This document shows positions 9,186-16,305 of a DNA stretch of 64,000 nt, piece after piece (position 1 is the first letter of the stretch; each line of letters starts with the position of its first letter). The translations under genes were made by a program, and so were the position numbers. This stretch comes from Flavihumibacter profundi (GTDB taxonomy: Bacteria > Bacteroidota > Bacteroidia > Chitinophagales > Chitinophagaceae): NCBI RefSeq assembly GCF_020076305.1, contig NZ_JAIQXE010000002.1:248001-312000 (forward strand), in the 5' to 3' direction. Under the pieces are notes generated by a model that was not told where the DNA came from, searched no databases, and saw only the letters and a list, made by a program, of their open reading frames with translations.

Positions 9186-9462
9186 GATCCGGGAATCCAT
9201 CAGGCAACTGCCGGAAGAGGATAAGATATTTGTTGAAAGGTCTTTGGAAATTGCCCATTTTATTGCTGGGGTCCTTGACCGAAAGAATTTGAAACAAAAA
9301 GACCTGGCCCAACTATTGGGAAAGTCTGAAGCAGAAGTGAGCAAATTACTTAGCGGTTTGCATAACTATACACTCCGCTCCCTGGCTAAGATTGAAGCTG
9401 CATTGGGTGAGCCGATCGTATGTACCCCGGTAAAAAACAAAAAACAAAAAGAGGCAGTATAG
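9139..9462 (+). CDS. Xre-family HTH antitoxin
   Basis: The ATG at 9139 (MKQGSKKIVS) is preferred; longer in-frame extensions would run deep into the toxin gene. About 107 residues. The second half is a lambda-repressor-type helix-turn-helix (KQKDLAQLLGKSEAEVSKLLSGLHN, then LRSLAKIEAALGEPI). The first ~45 residues are charged and helical, suited to toxin binding. It overlaps the RelE/HigB-like toxin gene by 47 nt in another frame. It probably neutralises the toxin and represses the operon through the palindrome at 8680-8698. Confidence 0.75.
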   Translation: MKQGSKKIVSTVHVPEIRESIRQLPEEDKIFVERSLEIAHFIAGVLDRKNLKQKDLAQLLGKSEAEVSKLLSGLHNYTLRSLAKIEAALGEPIVCTPVKNKKQKEAV

Positions 9463-9577
9463 AAGAGGGGGAATTTTTCTTAAGCATTGGGATCACATTC
9501 CCCAAAAGTTGGCCCAGATGACACTTCCTGCTGCATCGCGACATAGTTAGTCCATTGCAAATAGGTTGCATTCGTCC

Positions 9578-9805
9578 TTACCAACCTGTTTCTGCTCCGG
9601 GATTTGCTTTTTTCCATCTTTCTAATTCATCAGTCAATGGAGCTTGCCAGAAACCTACATGTTCTCCACAAGCAGGACAATCCATATCGCAAATAGCATG
9701 TTCTTCACTAAAGTCACCATATGATAATTCCGCACCTTTTCCTTTCCATCCGCATTTGAGACAAGTGATATCTTCTTTTCTGAAGGTGAAAAAATTCAAT
9801 GACAT
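9578..9805 (-). CDS. Small zinc-ribbon-like protein
   Basis: About 75 residues from the ATG at 9805; an in-frame ATG at 9832 is also possible. Two Cys pairs, CLKCGW and (after ~23 residues) CPACGEH, form a likely structural zinc site. The C-terminus is FWQAPLTDELERWKKANPG. It is not assigned to a known family with confidence. It stands alone between the toxin-antitoxin pair and a decayed HD-domain gene. Confidence 0.65.
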   Translation of the reverse strand: MSLNFFTFRKEDITCLKCGWKGKGAELSYGDFSEEHAICDMDCPACGEHVGFWQAPLTDELERWKKANPGAETGW

Positions 9806-9856
9806 AGATTTAAGATACAATAATCCACCCATAGCATCAATCTTAAAACTGAATCA

Positions 9857-10102
9857 GTGGATATTCAAAGCATTTACCAGGAAACGATAAAATATGCAAC
9901 AGCAAAACACCTGGAAAAAACCAGGATGTGCCTGGTTCAGACCTGCCATATGTTGTTCATTTGAGCAATGTAACAATGGGGATCATCATAGCGGGTTTCC
10001 ATACCGAAAATTTTGATACTGCTTTTGCCATCCAGGTGGCTTTACTGCACGACACTATTGAAGACACTTCTGCAACCACAGATCGAAGAGTATTGCTGGT
10101 AA
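9857..10102 (+). pseudogene. Frameshifted, truncated HD-domain (RelA/SpoT/MESH1-type hydrolase) fragment
   Basis: Reading from GTG at 9857 gives the N-terminal helix of a ppGpp-hydrolase-type HD domain (IYQETIKYATAKHLEKTRM). At about 9925 the frame breaks. The homologous sequence resumes two bases later as PGSDLPYVVHLSNVTMG and continues to the metal-binding ALLHDTIEDTSATTD at ~10083. The break looks like duplication of a TG dinucleotide (GGATGTGCC for GGATGCC). A second shift near 10085 gives EEYCW and a stop at 10100. The C-terminal half of the domain is missing. It is clearly non-functional as an intact hydrolase. Confidence 0.75.
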
Positions 10103-10122
10103 CATGGCGAAAGAAAAAATTG

Positions 10123-10130
10123 TATATTTG
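10123..10130 (+). promoter_or_regulatory. Candidate Bacteroidota -7 promoter element
   Basis: TATATTTG fits the TAnnTTTG consensus of the main Bacteroidota sigma factor. It lies about 100 nt before the hypothetical gene at 10232. No clear TTTG element is present at the -33 distance. Confidence 0.3.
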
Positions 10131-10231
10131 CAGTGCATTAAGAGTTCATCTTTTATGATGATACCAACCGAGTGGAGGCACCACGGTGGGCATATAATGC
10201 GGACAAACTCAGTCAAAATAAAACCTATAAT

Positions 10232-10693
10232 ATGTCGCATTTACACTTTCCTTTTCAAGAATCAGCCCTGATGCTGATTAACAATGAAAAACAGCACTCA
10301 AAATTGGTGGAGGTGGAAATAGCCCGGTCAAGGATCGAGATCTACCAGGGTTTGCAATACCGGCAGGAACAGGATTTCCAAAAACCCCTGGTGGCAATCT
10401 ATAATGACGAACACGAGGAATACGAAACGCTTAGCCGGTATAATTTTGATGTGGAGTTTATTGCTGTTCGACTAAACTTCCTGGTGCAGCAGGTGAAAAC
10501 GATATCTGCTTATTCCGGGTTAAACGAATCTTACCGGCAAAAATTCAGTTGTTTTTCTTGTGTGGTGATGGCGCCGTCAGGCTTTATCAGGAACTATGGT
10601 ATTCAACCAGACCTTAGTCGAATCATGATCTTTTCCCGCGAGGAGGTGATTTTACAGCCGCGATTTATAACTGATCCTTTTAGAATGAATTGA
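10232..10693 (+). CDS. Hypothetical protein
   Basis: About 153 residues from the ATG at 10232 (MSHLHFPF...); a GTG at 10172 would add 20 residues. Not recognised. The protein is soluble with a mixed alpha/beta composition and no signal peptide or membrane segment. Notable stretches are EVEIARSRIEIYQGLQYRQEQ, IYNDEHEEYETL and a Cys-containing FSCFSCVVMAPSG. The base composition and codon use look coding. It precedes another unrecognised gene in the same orientation, and both lie in a region rich in gene remnants. Confidence 0.5.
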   Translation: MSHLHFPFQESALMLINNEKQHSKLVEVEIARSRIEIYQGLQYRQEQDFQKPLVAIYNDEHEEYETLSRYNFDVEFIAVRLNFLVQQVKTISAYSGLNESYRQKFSCFSCVVMAPSGFIRNYGIQPDLSRIMIFSREEVILQPRFITDPFRMN

Positions 10694-10813
10694 CCAATGT
10701 GTTGGCCATGATTCCACAAATATTATACAAGTAAACTATGCAGGCATACAACATGTTTGCAAATAGATTACAATTCAATCGGCGTAAATTGTAGCTACCG
10801 CTAAACGCTCCCT

Positions 10814-11389
10814 TTGACTATTTACCTCGGCCGAACCAGTGACAATACTACAGTAACCAGGCCCTGTGCCGGACTGCCTGTCTTATTTGTTGTATACAAT
10901 AATGAAAGCCAGTGGCATAAATACCTGGAGGAGTTTACCCAGCATTATGCTTCAGCGCTATTACCCCAGGACCGAGTGCTTCGGGTGATTTCCCGCTATC
11001 GGTTGGAAAATATCCAGGGCACCAATTTTACCCATTGGCTGGAATTGGAACAATACCTTACAGATCTATTCACCAGGAAAGCCAGCCGCCCGGCTTCACA
11101 TTTCCTGATCATCATCGATGAGCTGTTCCAGTTGAAAATAACCCAGCATAAAAAGTCTGCCCGGTTATTTTCTAAACTGCTCATGCAGGGTGCGGATTAC
11201 GGCATCTTTTTAATCATTGGCACTTCCGGCATGTACAAGGGTCTGTTAAGTCAGTTACAGGGATGGCTGGATAACAAGCCTGCCCGTAACGGTGGCACCA
11301 TGCTCAGTTTTGCAGAACTGATCATCAATGATGATGATTTGTATTTCTTCAGGGAGGCAGGTGATATCAATTTTGTTCGTTTTTTTTAA
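10814..11389 (+). CDS. Hypothetical ATPase-like protein (FtsK/HerA-like Walker B), probably truncated
   Basis: 191 residues from a TTG at 10814; no ATG is available before the middle of the frame, and an in-frame stop lies at 10802. The segment LIIIDELFQLK followed ~25 residues later by LLMQGADYGIFLIIGTS resembles the Walker B and following sensor strand of FtsK/HerA-type pumps. No P-loop (GxxxxGKS/T) is visible, so it is either degenerate or only the C-terminal portion. It ends abruptly (FFREAGDINFVRFF) in a run of eight T exactly where a HigA-like frame begins. That suggests the C-terminus was lost at a junction. Confidence 0.45.
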   Translation: MTIYLGRTSDNTTVTRPCAGLPVLFVVYNNESQWHKYLEEFTQHYASALLPQDRVLRVISRYRLENIQGTNFTHWLELEQYLTDLFTRKASRPASHFLIIIDELFQLKITQHKKSARLFSKLLMQGADYGIFLIIGTSGMYKGLLSQLQGWLDNKPARNGGTMLSFAELIINDDDLYFFREAGDINFVRFF

Positions 11390-11615
11390 AGCAGACAATA
11401 TAAGGAAGGCCGTTGATTTAGCTAAACTTTTACAGGTAAGTGAAGGATTGGTTTCCGATATGCTCAACTACAAAAAAGGCCTGTCTAAGGACACTATTCG
11501 GATCCTCTCAGAAAGGTTTAAGCTTAACCAGGAGGCTTTTAACAGGCCTTATGCATTGAAGCTTCCTGGAAAGGCATCGTTGTTGATGGATAATGCCGTT
11601 CCCCCGGTTGGTTAA
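11379..11615 (+). pseudogene. HigA-type HTH antitoxin remnant (5' part missing)
   Basis: The frame KAVDLAKLLQVSEGLVSDML...LSKDTIRILSERFKLNQEAFNRPY is the C-terminal helix-turn-helix of HigA-family antitoxins. Intact members carry about 60-70 further N-terminal residues and an adjoining HigB toxin; neither is present. The sequence upstream in the same frame is the out-of-frame end of the ATPase-like gene, and the two meet at the poly-T run 11380-11387. An artificial start at 11328 exists but gives unrelated residues. It is interpreted as a fused remnant. It could still be expressed as a small HTH protein. Confidence 0.65.
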
Positions 11616-11866
11616 TTCTTTTTCCTGTCCTCCGGATCCCATGGGATTAATTGCACTAATTTTTGCAGCGCGCCGGTATCAAATTTATTCCCGCAACTAC
11701 CACATAAAGCAATTATTATTTCTGCATCTATAACCTGCACTTCATCCTCGTTCCCGGCAATATTGTGCTCAATTTGCTCAATATTCCTCGAGATACAGAC
11801 ATAAGCGCTTCCTTTCGGAATAGGCTTACCGCAACGGTCACACGCTGATACAATTTCATCGTTCAT
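11612..11866 (-). CDS. Small CxxC zinc-binding protein
   Basis: 84 residues starting MNDEIVSACDRCGKPIPKG. A first Cys pair (CDRCG) near residue 9 and a second (CGSCGNKFDTG) near residue 55 probably bind zinc, with an acidic middle part (GNEDEVQVIDAEI). The 3' end overlaps the end of the HigA remnant on the other strand by 4 nt. No family name is assigned. A role in nucleic-acid or protein binding is only a guess from the zinc-ribbon pattern. Confidence 0.6.
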   Translation of the reverse strand: MNDEIVSACDRCGKPIPKGSAYVCISRNIEQIEHNIAGNEDEVQVIDAEIIIALCGSCGNKFDTGALQKLVQLIPWDPEDRKKN

Positions 11867-12038
11867 AATCCAAATGATTTTATTAAATCACGGGTACATG
11901 TTTCCAAGAATACTTCCAGCTTATTCACCGATACCGATTCCCGCAGCCACCCGGACAAGGCTGGCCATTACTGCAATCAATAAGAGTTTGTTCATGTGAA
12001 GTAGTTTAGTCCCCAAATATGAACAGGGCCATTGTAAC

Positions 12039-12233
12039 CTATTTGCAATGGTCTCTGATACCGCCACCAGCTAACCCGCGTATGACCAAAACAGATATGT
12101 TGCTGCCCAATGGCCGCAACTGCAATTCCTGCGCATCCACAAAAGCTACATTGTCCCGATCAGTAATGTTAACTCCATCGGAAAAGCCGATAGCCCCGGC
12201 ACCTGTTATGTATAAATTTTCGAAATTCTTCAT
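12039..12233 (-). CDS. Small hypothetical protein
   Basis: 64 residues, MKNFENLYITGAGAIGFSDG... to GLAGGGIRDHCK. It begins 9 nt after the stop of the DinB-like gene in the same orientation, which favours a real two-gene transcript. Gly-rich at both ends. It is not similar to anything I can name, and a truncated larger gene is possible. Confidence 0.45.
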   Translation of the reverse strand: MKNFENLYITGAGAIGFSDGVNITDRDNVAFVDAQELQLRPLGSNISVLVIRGLAGGGIRDHCK

Positions 12234-12242
12234 TTGCAGTGA

Positions 12243-12674
12243 TTAGGTCAGTATTGCATCGAAGTAACTTTCTCCTGGTATTTTGTTGCCGTGCAGCCCG
12301 TTCAGCATGGCTATTTGACCTATATGTGTGGCTATATCCAAAACAGGACCCTGAAGCAATTTTTTCCACAATTCAAAATCCATTACTGAAGTGTTTATGA
12401 TATATATCAATTCTTCCAGCCCTGACAGCAACCTTTCTTTTTCTCTGGAAAAATCTAACAATTGAGGTGCAGGGCAATTGAAATGACCTTCTTTAATCCT
12501 GCATGCTGTTTTGTTTACCAAATCATATATGTGATTGGTAATTTCATTAGGTGTCCTGGTGTGGGGACCAACTTTATATTCCCCAAAATGTTCCTTTGAA
12601 CAATTGGTAGCTTTGATAAACCGGTACTGTATTGCTTTGACAGCATGTATGAGCATTTGTGTTTCATTATCCAT
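12243..12674 (-). CDS. DinB-like four-helix protein
   Basis: About 143 residues from the ATG at 12674; a TTG two codons earlier is also in frame. The helical pattern is that of the DinB/YfiT-like metalloenzyme fold: N-terminal AVKAIQYRF, TPNEITNHIYDLVNKTACR containing the first conserved His, and a C-terminal THIGQIAMLNGLHGNKIPG carrying the last His of the metal triad. Such proteins bind a divalent metal and often act in thiol-dependent transfer or stress responses. The true substrate is unknown. It lies downstream of the GNAT-cupin gene and may be cotranscribed with it. Confidence 0.65.
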   Translation of the reverse strand: MDNETQMLIHAVKAIQYRFIKATNCSKEHFGEYKVGPHTRTPNEITNHIYDLVNKTACRIKEGHFNCPAPQLLDFSREKERLLSGLEELIYIINTSVMDFELWKKLLQGPVLDIATHIGQIAMLNGLHGNKIPGESYFDAILT

Positions 12675-12701
12675 TTCCAAACAGTTTTTTTGTATATGCG
12701 A

Positions 12702-13577
12702 TTATAGGGTATCGTGATATAAGGGAAAGTTATCGGGACGACCGCCGGCCTTGTTAGAAGTAATGTTTAAGCCCATTATCAAAAATTCTACCTCCCCGTT
12801 TGCCCTGGGGCAATGCTCCACTCCCTTGGGAACAATGAACATATCATCTTTATTCAGTTCGATGTCTTTATTTCTTAATTGAATGGTCAGATGCCCTTTG
12901 TACAGGATAAATAGTTCATCCTGGTCGTCGTGTTTGTGCCAGTTTAATTCACCTAATCCTTTAGCCAGTTTAATTAACTGGCCATTTGCCTGGCCAATGA
13001 TTTTTTGGTTCCAGTAGGTATCGATTTGTGAGAATCCGTTTTGTATGTTGACTTTTTGCAGGTCATGAACTTCAAATTCTAATAAAGCTACATTCAGGTT
13101 GCGGTGCTGCAGTGGCAAATCGGGCGTGCCTGGAGTGGTATAGTTTTCAATGAAGTGGAAACCATAACTTTTATAGTACCCGATAATCTTTTCATTGTCG
13201 GCCCAGGTGTCCATCCTGATATAGGATACCTGCTTTTCCCTGGCATGGCTTATCGCCCATTCTAAAACTGTCTTAAATGCCTTTTCATTCTTATACACCC
13301 TGTTCAGGACTATACGATGCAGGTAAATGGCGTCACCATTTTCTTTCTCCCGCCAGATTAGCGGATCGCTGTAACAAATACTGAAAATGCATGCGATCGT
13401 ATTGTCCTGCACCATCTTAAACAAAAGACCGTTCTGAACATCTTCCTGTATATATTCTTTGTCGTAACTGTCCCAGCCGATATACTGGTTCCTTTTCTGG
13501 AAAAGGATGGCTTCTTCAAATAGCTGGTAGATGACCGGCAAATCATGTACAACAGCATTGGTAATGTCAATTGGCAT
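12702..13577 (-). CDS. GNAT acetyltransferase-cupin fusion protein
   Basis: 291 residues in two domains. Residues ~1-165 form a GNAT N-acetyltransferase: IYLHRIVLNRVYKNEKAF as the acetyl-CoA-binding strand/loop region, then MDTWADNEKIIGYYKSYGFHFIENYT as the classic C-terminal motif. Residues ~170-291 form a small cupin: HKHDDQDELFILYKG with metal ligands His/His/Glu, and FIVPKGVEHCPRA with the last His. Both domains are usually found as separate proteins. The gene begins 11 nt after the stop of the methyltransferase gene, so it belongs to the racemase-methyltransferase-GNAT-cupin operon. The substrate is unknown. Confidence 0.8.
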   Translation of the reverse strand: MPIDITNAVVHDLPVIYQLFEEAILFQKRNQYIGWDSYDKEYIQEDVQNGLLFKMVQDNTIACIFSICYSDPLIWREKENGDAIYLHRIVLNRVYKNEKAFKTVLEWAISHAREKQVSYIRMDTWADNEKIIGYYKSYGFHFIENYTTPGTPDLPLQHRNLNVALLEFEVHDLQKVNIQNGFSQIDTYWNQKIIGQANGQLIKLAKGLGELNWHKHDDQDELFILYKGHLTIQLRNKDIELNKDDMFIVPKGVEHCPRANGEVEFLIMGLNITSNKAGGRPDNFPLYHDTL

Positions 13578-13588
13578 ATCGGTTTTAT

Positions 13589-14341
13589 TTATTGTTTTAT
13601 AGCTACTATCCTTAGCCGCACATAGTCCGCATACCAGCTTCCATTCCTGAAATTGGTTGGTCGTATTTGTTCTTCGACCGTGTTCAGGACAGCGTCAATT
13701 GCGGCGGCAGGCAGGGTTTGCAGGTAAGGCTGGCCAAACATGTGTAGCCAGTTCCTGATACCAGTAGCCCCTTTTAATAGCGTTGACCTGTCAAAATGAG
13801 TGGCAAATACAACCCTGAAGCCCTGCTTTTCAAGTAAGGAACTGTATTCGGACAGGGCTGGGAAATACCAGACTTTTTTAGCAGCCAGCGCAGCATATCC
13901 ATTTCCAACCAATGCTGATTGTAAGGCCCTGATAATATGGGCAACGTTTCCTTTACCTCCAAATTCTGCAACAAAACGCCCGCCTGGTTTAAGGGAATGA
14001 TAAATGCATTGTATTGCTTTTTCGTATTCCAAAACCCAATGCAGCGTTGCATTGGAAAAAACGGCGTCAAATGCTGTTGCATAACCGAGGTCATCGGCAG
14101 ATCCGATTTCAAAGCGGATGGCAGGGTATTTATTTTTAGCAGAGGCAATCATCTCAGGTGAATTGTCTACCCCAATTACGGTCGCCCCTTTGTTGCTGAT
14201 AATTGCCGCCAGGTCACCGGTTCCGCAACCCAGATCCAGGATGTATTCATCTTTTTGTGGCGCTAATAGCGCAATGACATCTTCTCCGTATTTTGAGACG
14301 AAATCATGTTCTTGATCGTATAGGTTAGTGTTCCATTTCAT
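13589..14341 (-). CDS. Class I SAM-dependent methyltransferase (trans-aconitate methyltransferase-like)
   Basis: Start ATG at 14341; a TTG at 14356 is also in frame. About 250 residues. Motif I is ILDLGCGTGDLA, motif II acidic residue IGVDNSPEMI, then FDAVFSNATLHWV and LKPGGRFVAEFGGKGN. That pattern matches the Tam/UbiE-like small-molecule methyltransferases. It transfers a methyl group from S-adenosylmethionine; the acceptor cannot be deduced. Its 5' end overlaps the 3' end of the racemase gene by 17 nt, and the next gene follows after 11 nt, so it is the middle gene of an operon. Confidence 0.85.
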   Translation of the reverse strand: MKWNTNLYDQEHDFVSKYGEDVIALLAPQKDEYILDLGCGTGDLAAIISNKGATVIGVDNSPEMIASAKNKYPAIRFEIGSADDLGYATAFDAVFSNATLHWVLEYEKAIQCIYHSLKPGGRFVAEFGGKGNVAHIIRALQSALVGNGYAALAAKKVWYFPALSEYSSLLEKQGFRVVFATHFDRSTLLKGATGIRNWLHMFGQPYLQTLPAAAIDAVLNTVEEQIRPTNFRNGSWYADYVRLRIVAIKQ

Positions 14342-15035
14342 AGATAGATAATGCAAAATTTACGGCTGCCTGTGCATGGATGGCTGTGGTATTAAAAACC
14401 GGGACAGGAATATCTTCCTGCTGTATCAATAAGGGGATTTCTGTACATCCTAATACTATTGCCTCTGCTCCCCGGGCTATCAATTGATCTGCTATGCTGA
14501 TGTAGGCCGCTTTTGTTTCGTTTACTAATATCCCCTTGCCCAGCTCATGAAGTAATGTTTCTTCTATAAAGTCCCGGTCTGCCTGGTTTTCCGGGATTAT
14601 CGCTTCAATATGATAGTCCGATAATTTCTTTTTATAGAAATCCATTTCCATGGTGTACCTGGTTCCCAATAAACCAACTTTGGACATTCCTTTGGCCTTA
14701 ATGGCATGGGCAGTGGCCACCCTGATATCGATCAGTGGAAGTTCTGTGTGCTCCCTGACCCTGTCCGCTACAATATGTGCTGTATTGGCGCCCAGCAGAA
14801 GGACTTCAGCGCCTGCTTTTTTCAGCTGCGAAGCGGCATTTGCCAAAAGTTCAAAAGTGCCATCCCAGTTATATGCTGCATTACACCTTTGGAACTCGTG
14901 GAAATTGACAGAATAAATGATGCATTCAGCAAACTGTAATCCCTCCATATGTTTGTTAACTTCTTCATTGATAAACCGGTAATAGTCTATGGTGGAACTC
15001 CAGCTGATACCCCCTACAAGTCCGATTATTTTCAT
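14325..15035 (-). CDS. Aspartate/glutamate racemase family protein
   Basis: 236 residues. It starts with the family signature MKIIGLVGGISWSSTIDYYR and ends with the second catalytic motif VLGCTEIPLL. The first catalytic motif, normally (C/T)NTMH, reads GANTAH here, so the first catalytic Cys is replaced by Ala while the second Cys is kept. Some racemases of this superfamily work with one Cys and a Thr, but Ala at this place makes ordinary two-base racemisation doubtful. It may act only on one enantiomer, as a hydrolase or lyase, or bind ligand. It is the first gene of a three-gene operon. Confidence 0.8.
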   Translation of the reverse strand: MKIIGLVGGISWSSTIDYYRFINEEVNKHMEGLQFAECIIYSVNFHEFQRCNAAYNWDGTFELLANAASQLKKAGAEVLLLGANTAHIVADRVREHTELPLIDIRVATAHAIKAKGMSKVGLLGTRYTMEMDFYKKKLSDYHIEAIIPENQADRDFIEETLLHELGKGILVNETKAAYISIADQLIARGAEAIVLGCTEIPLLIQQEDIPVPVFNTTAIHAQAAVNFALSIYEMEH

Positions 15036-15041
15036 CTTGCA

Positions 15042-15294
15042 TTATTTAAGAATACGGAGATAGGTGGTAAATGAGCCCACTTCATCCTTATACTGCTTCG
15101 CCATAACCCTGGATATTTGTGACAGGTGGTTAAGATCATGCACTACCCAGGTGGCCCACAACATCAAACGGACTCCAGGTTCCGGTTCCTTCATGGCTAA
15201 ATAACCATTCATCAGAAATACCATGCAATAAACTATGGAGCACCTTCGGTGTTCTTTCGAGTATTTGCAAAGCGTTCAGGTAATCAAATTTCAT
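15042..15294 (-). pseudogene. DinB-family gene with internal out-of-frame deletion
   Basis: From the ATG at 15294 the frame gives a normal DinB N-terminus (MKFDYLNALQILERTPKVLH... TWSPFDVVGHL) and then stops after GSA. The family's C-terminus (ATWVVHDLNHLSQISRVMAKQYKDEVG...YLRIL) follows at once in another frame, down to 15042. About 70-80 residues of the middle are missing. The junction carries GGCCACCTGG, which can be read both as the end of VVGHL and as the start of ATW, so a microhomology-mediated deletion is likely. An internal start could express only ~60 residues. It is second in the TetR-controlled operon. Confidence 0.8.
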
Positions 15295-15305
15295 GTCTGG
15301 TATTT

Positions 15306-15615
15306 TTAAGTGGTATACTTGATACTTCTTATTCTTTCTTCAAAACTGATTTTTATTGGTAGTGGATTGACCACCTGCTTGAAGAACTGGGTTAATTCTT
15401 CCGAATGTGCAATGCTCCTTTGTGTGGTTAGGTTGTAATGAACCAGTTTTCCCCACATGATAGCCTTCAGCGTTGTTTTATCCTTATTCCACATCAGGGC
15501 TTCAAAAAGCAGCCTCTTCTCTGTGAGCTCAATTAATTGAGTTTCGATGATTACCACTTCCATCAGGAAACCGGATCTTCATTTTACTTTCCAGTACTTT
15601 TTTGAGTGTTGTCAT
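15306..15615 (-). pseudogene. Acyl-CoA thioesterase (4HBT-like) gene with internal out-of-frame deletion
   Basis: The ATG at 15615 starts the usual N-terminus (MTTLKKVLESKMKIRFPD), after which the frame ends within 11 codons. The C-terminal half (EVVIIETQLIELTEKRLLFEALMWNKDK... VNPLPIKISFEERI) follows in another frame from ~15563 to 15306. In intact homologues the missing ~60 residues hold the hotdog helix and the catalytic Asp/Asn region (DCDPFNHLNN), so the product would be inactive. It lies just after a TetR-type operator and before the DinB remnant. Confidence 0.8.
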
Positions 15616-15632
15616 AATGGGCTGTTTAATAT

Positions 15633-15646
15633 ATACCGAACGGTAT
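15633..15646. promoter_or_regulatory. TetR-type operator 1
   Basis: ATACCGAACGGTAT lies within the longer perfect palindrome ATATACCG-AA-CGGTATAT (15631-15648), 18 nt before the thioesterase start. It shares ATACC-N4-GGTAT with the site on the other side of the tetR gene. It is a probable binding site of the adjacent TetR regulator. Confidence 0.75.
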
Positions 15647-15663
15647 ATTATTGGGTAAAAAAA

Positions 15664-16266
15664 TTAGCTTTCGATATCACGAATCAATTTTTCCAGGAAA
15701 TCCATGGCCACTTTTAATTCCGTTGACCTGCCCGTTACTTTGGCCTGCATGATGGCGCCTTCAATGAGCGACATGATGATGATCGCAATTTCAGCAGGGT
15801 TTGTTTTTGGCTTGATTTCTTTCCTTTCTATTCCTCTCTTAACCTGGTTCTCTATTGATTTTTTCCAGAAAGCCAATGCATCGGCGGCTTTTTGGCGCAA
15901 TAATGGATGCGTATCATCTGCTTCTGTCGAGGTATTCAGGATAGGGCATCCGGGCTGCAGGAAAGGAATTTTTAAGAAATCCCGGTATACCTTTGGATAG
16001 GCTAATAGTCTTTCTATCGCGTTTTCCTTTTCCTGTATTTTGCTTTTCATGTAAAGGGTAACCCTGCCAAAATTGTAGTCGAAGGCCGCCAAAGCAACCG
16101 CGTCTTTATTTTCAAAATTTCCATAGATACTTCCTTTCGTTAACCCTGTTACTTCCGTAAGGTCGTTTAGTGAGGTACCGGCAAAGCCCTTTGCATTAAA
16201 AACAGGCGCTGTTTTCTCAATAATAAATTGCCTGGTCCTTTCCGATTTTGATATTGTTTCTTGCAT
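15664..16266 (-). CDS. TetR/AcrR family transcriptional regulator
   Basis: 200 residues. The N-terminal helix-turn-helix is TRQFIIEKTAPVFNAKGFAGTSLNDLTEVTGLTKGSIYGNFENKDA in position ~10-55 (quoted in part: TSLNDLTEVTGLTKGSIYGNF). The C-terminal ligand/dimer domain has the GCPILNTSTEADD segment seen in fatty-acid-type TetR regulators of Bacteroidota. Matching operator palindromes lie before its own start (16292-16305) and between it and the thioesterase gene (15633-15646). It therefore probably represses itself and the thioesterase-DinB operon. The regulator looks intact although both target genes are broken. Confidence 0.88.
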   Translation of the reverse strand: MQETISKSERTRQFIIEKTAPVFNAKGFAGTSLNDLTEVTGLTKGSIYGNFENKDAVALAAFDYNFGRVTLYMKSKIQEKENAIERLLAYPKVYRDFLKIPFLQPGCPILNTSTEADDTHPLLRQKAADALAFWKKSIENQVKRGIERKEIKPKTNPAEIAIIIMSLIEGAIMQAKVTGRSTELKVAMDFLEKLIRDIES

Positions 16267-16291
16267 ATTGAGCTTCGAATATACAAATAAA

Positions 16292-16305
16292 ATACCAATC
16301 GGTAT
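16292..16305. promoter_or_regulatory. TetR-type operator 2 (autoregulatory)
   Basis: ATACC-AATC-GGTAT, 26 nt before the tetR start. It shares both half-sites with the operator at 15633-15646, differing only in the spacer. Binding here would give autorepression. Confidence 0.7.

Noticed and set aside
11870-11996. Possible tiny minus-strand genes before the CxxC protein (a 24-codon signal-like frame MNKLLLIAVMASL..., and a frame ending LIKSFGL whose stop overlaps the next ATG)
   Set aside because: Too short, in different frames, and without a good start for the second; possibly a decayed exported protein, but not supportable.
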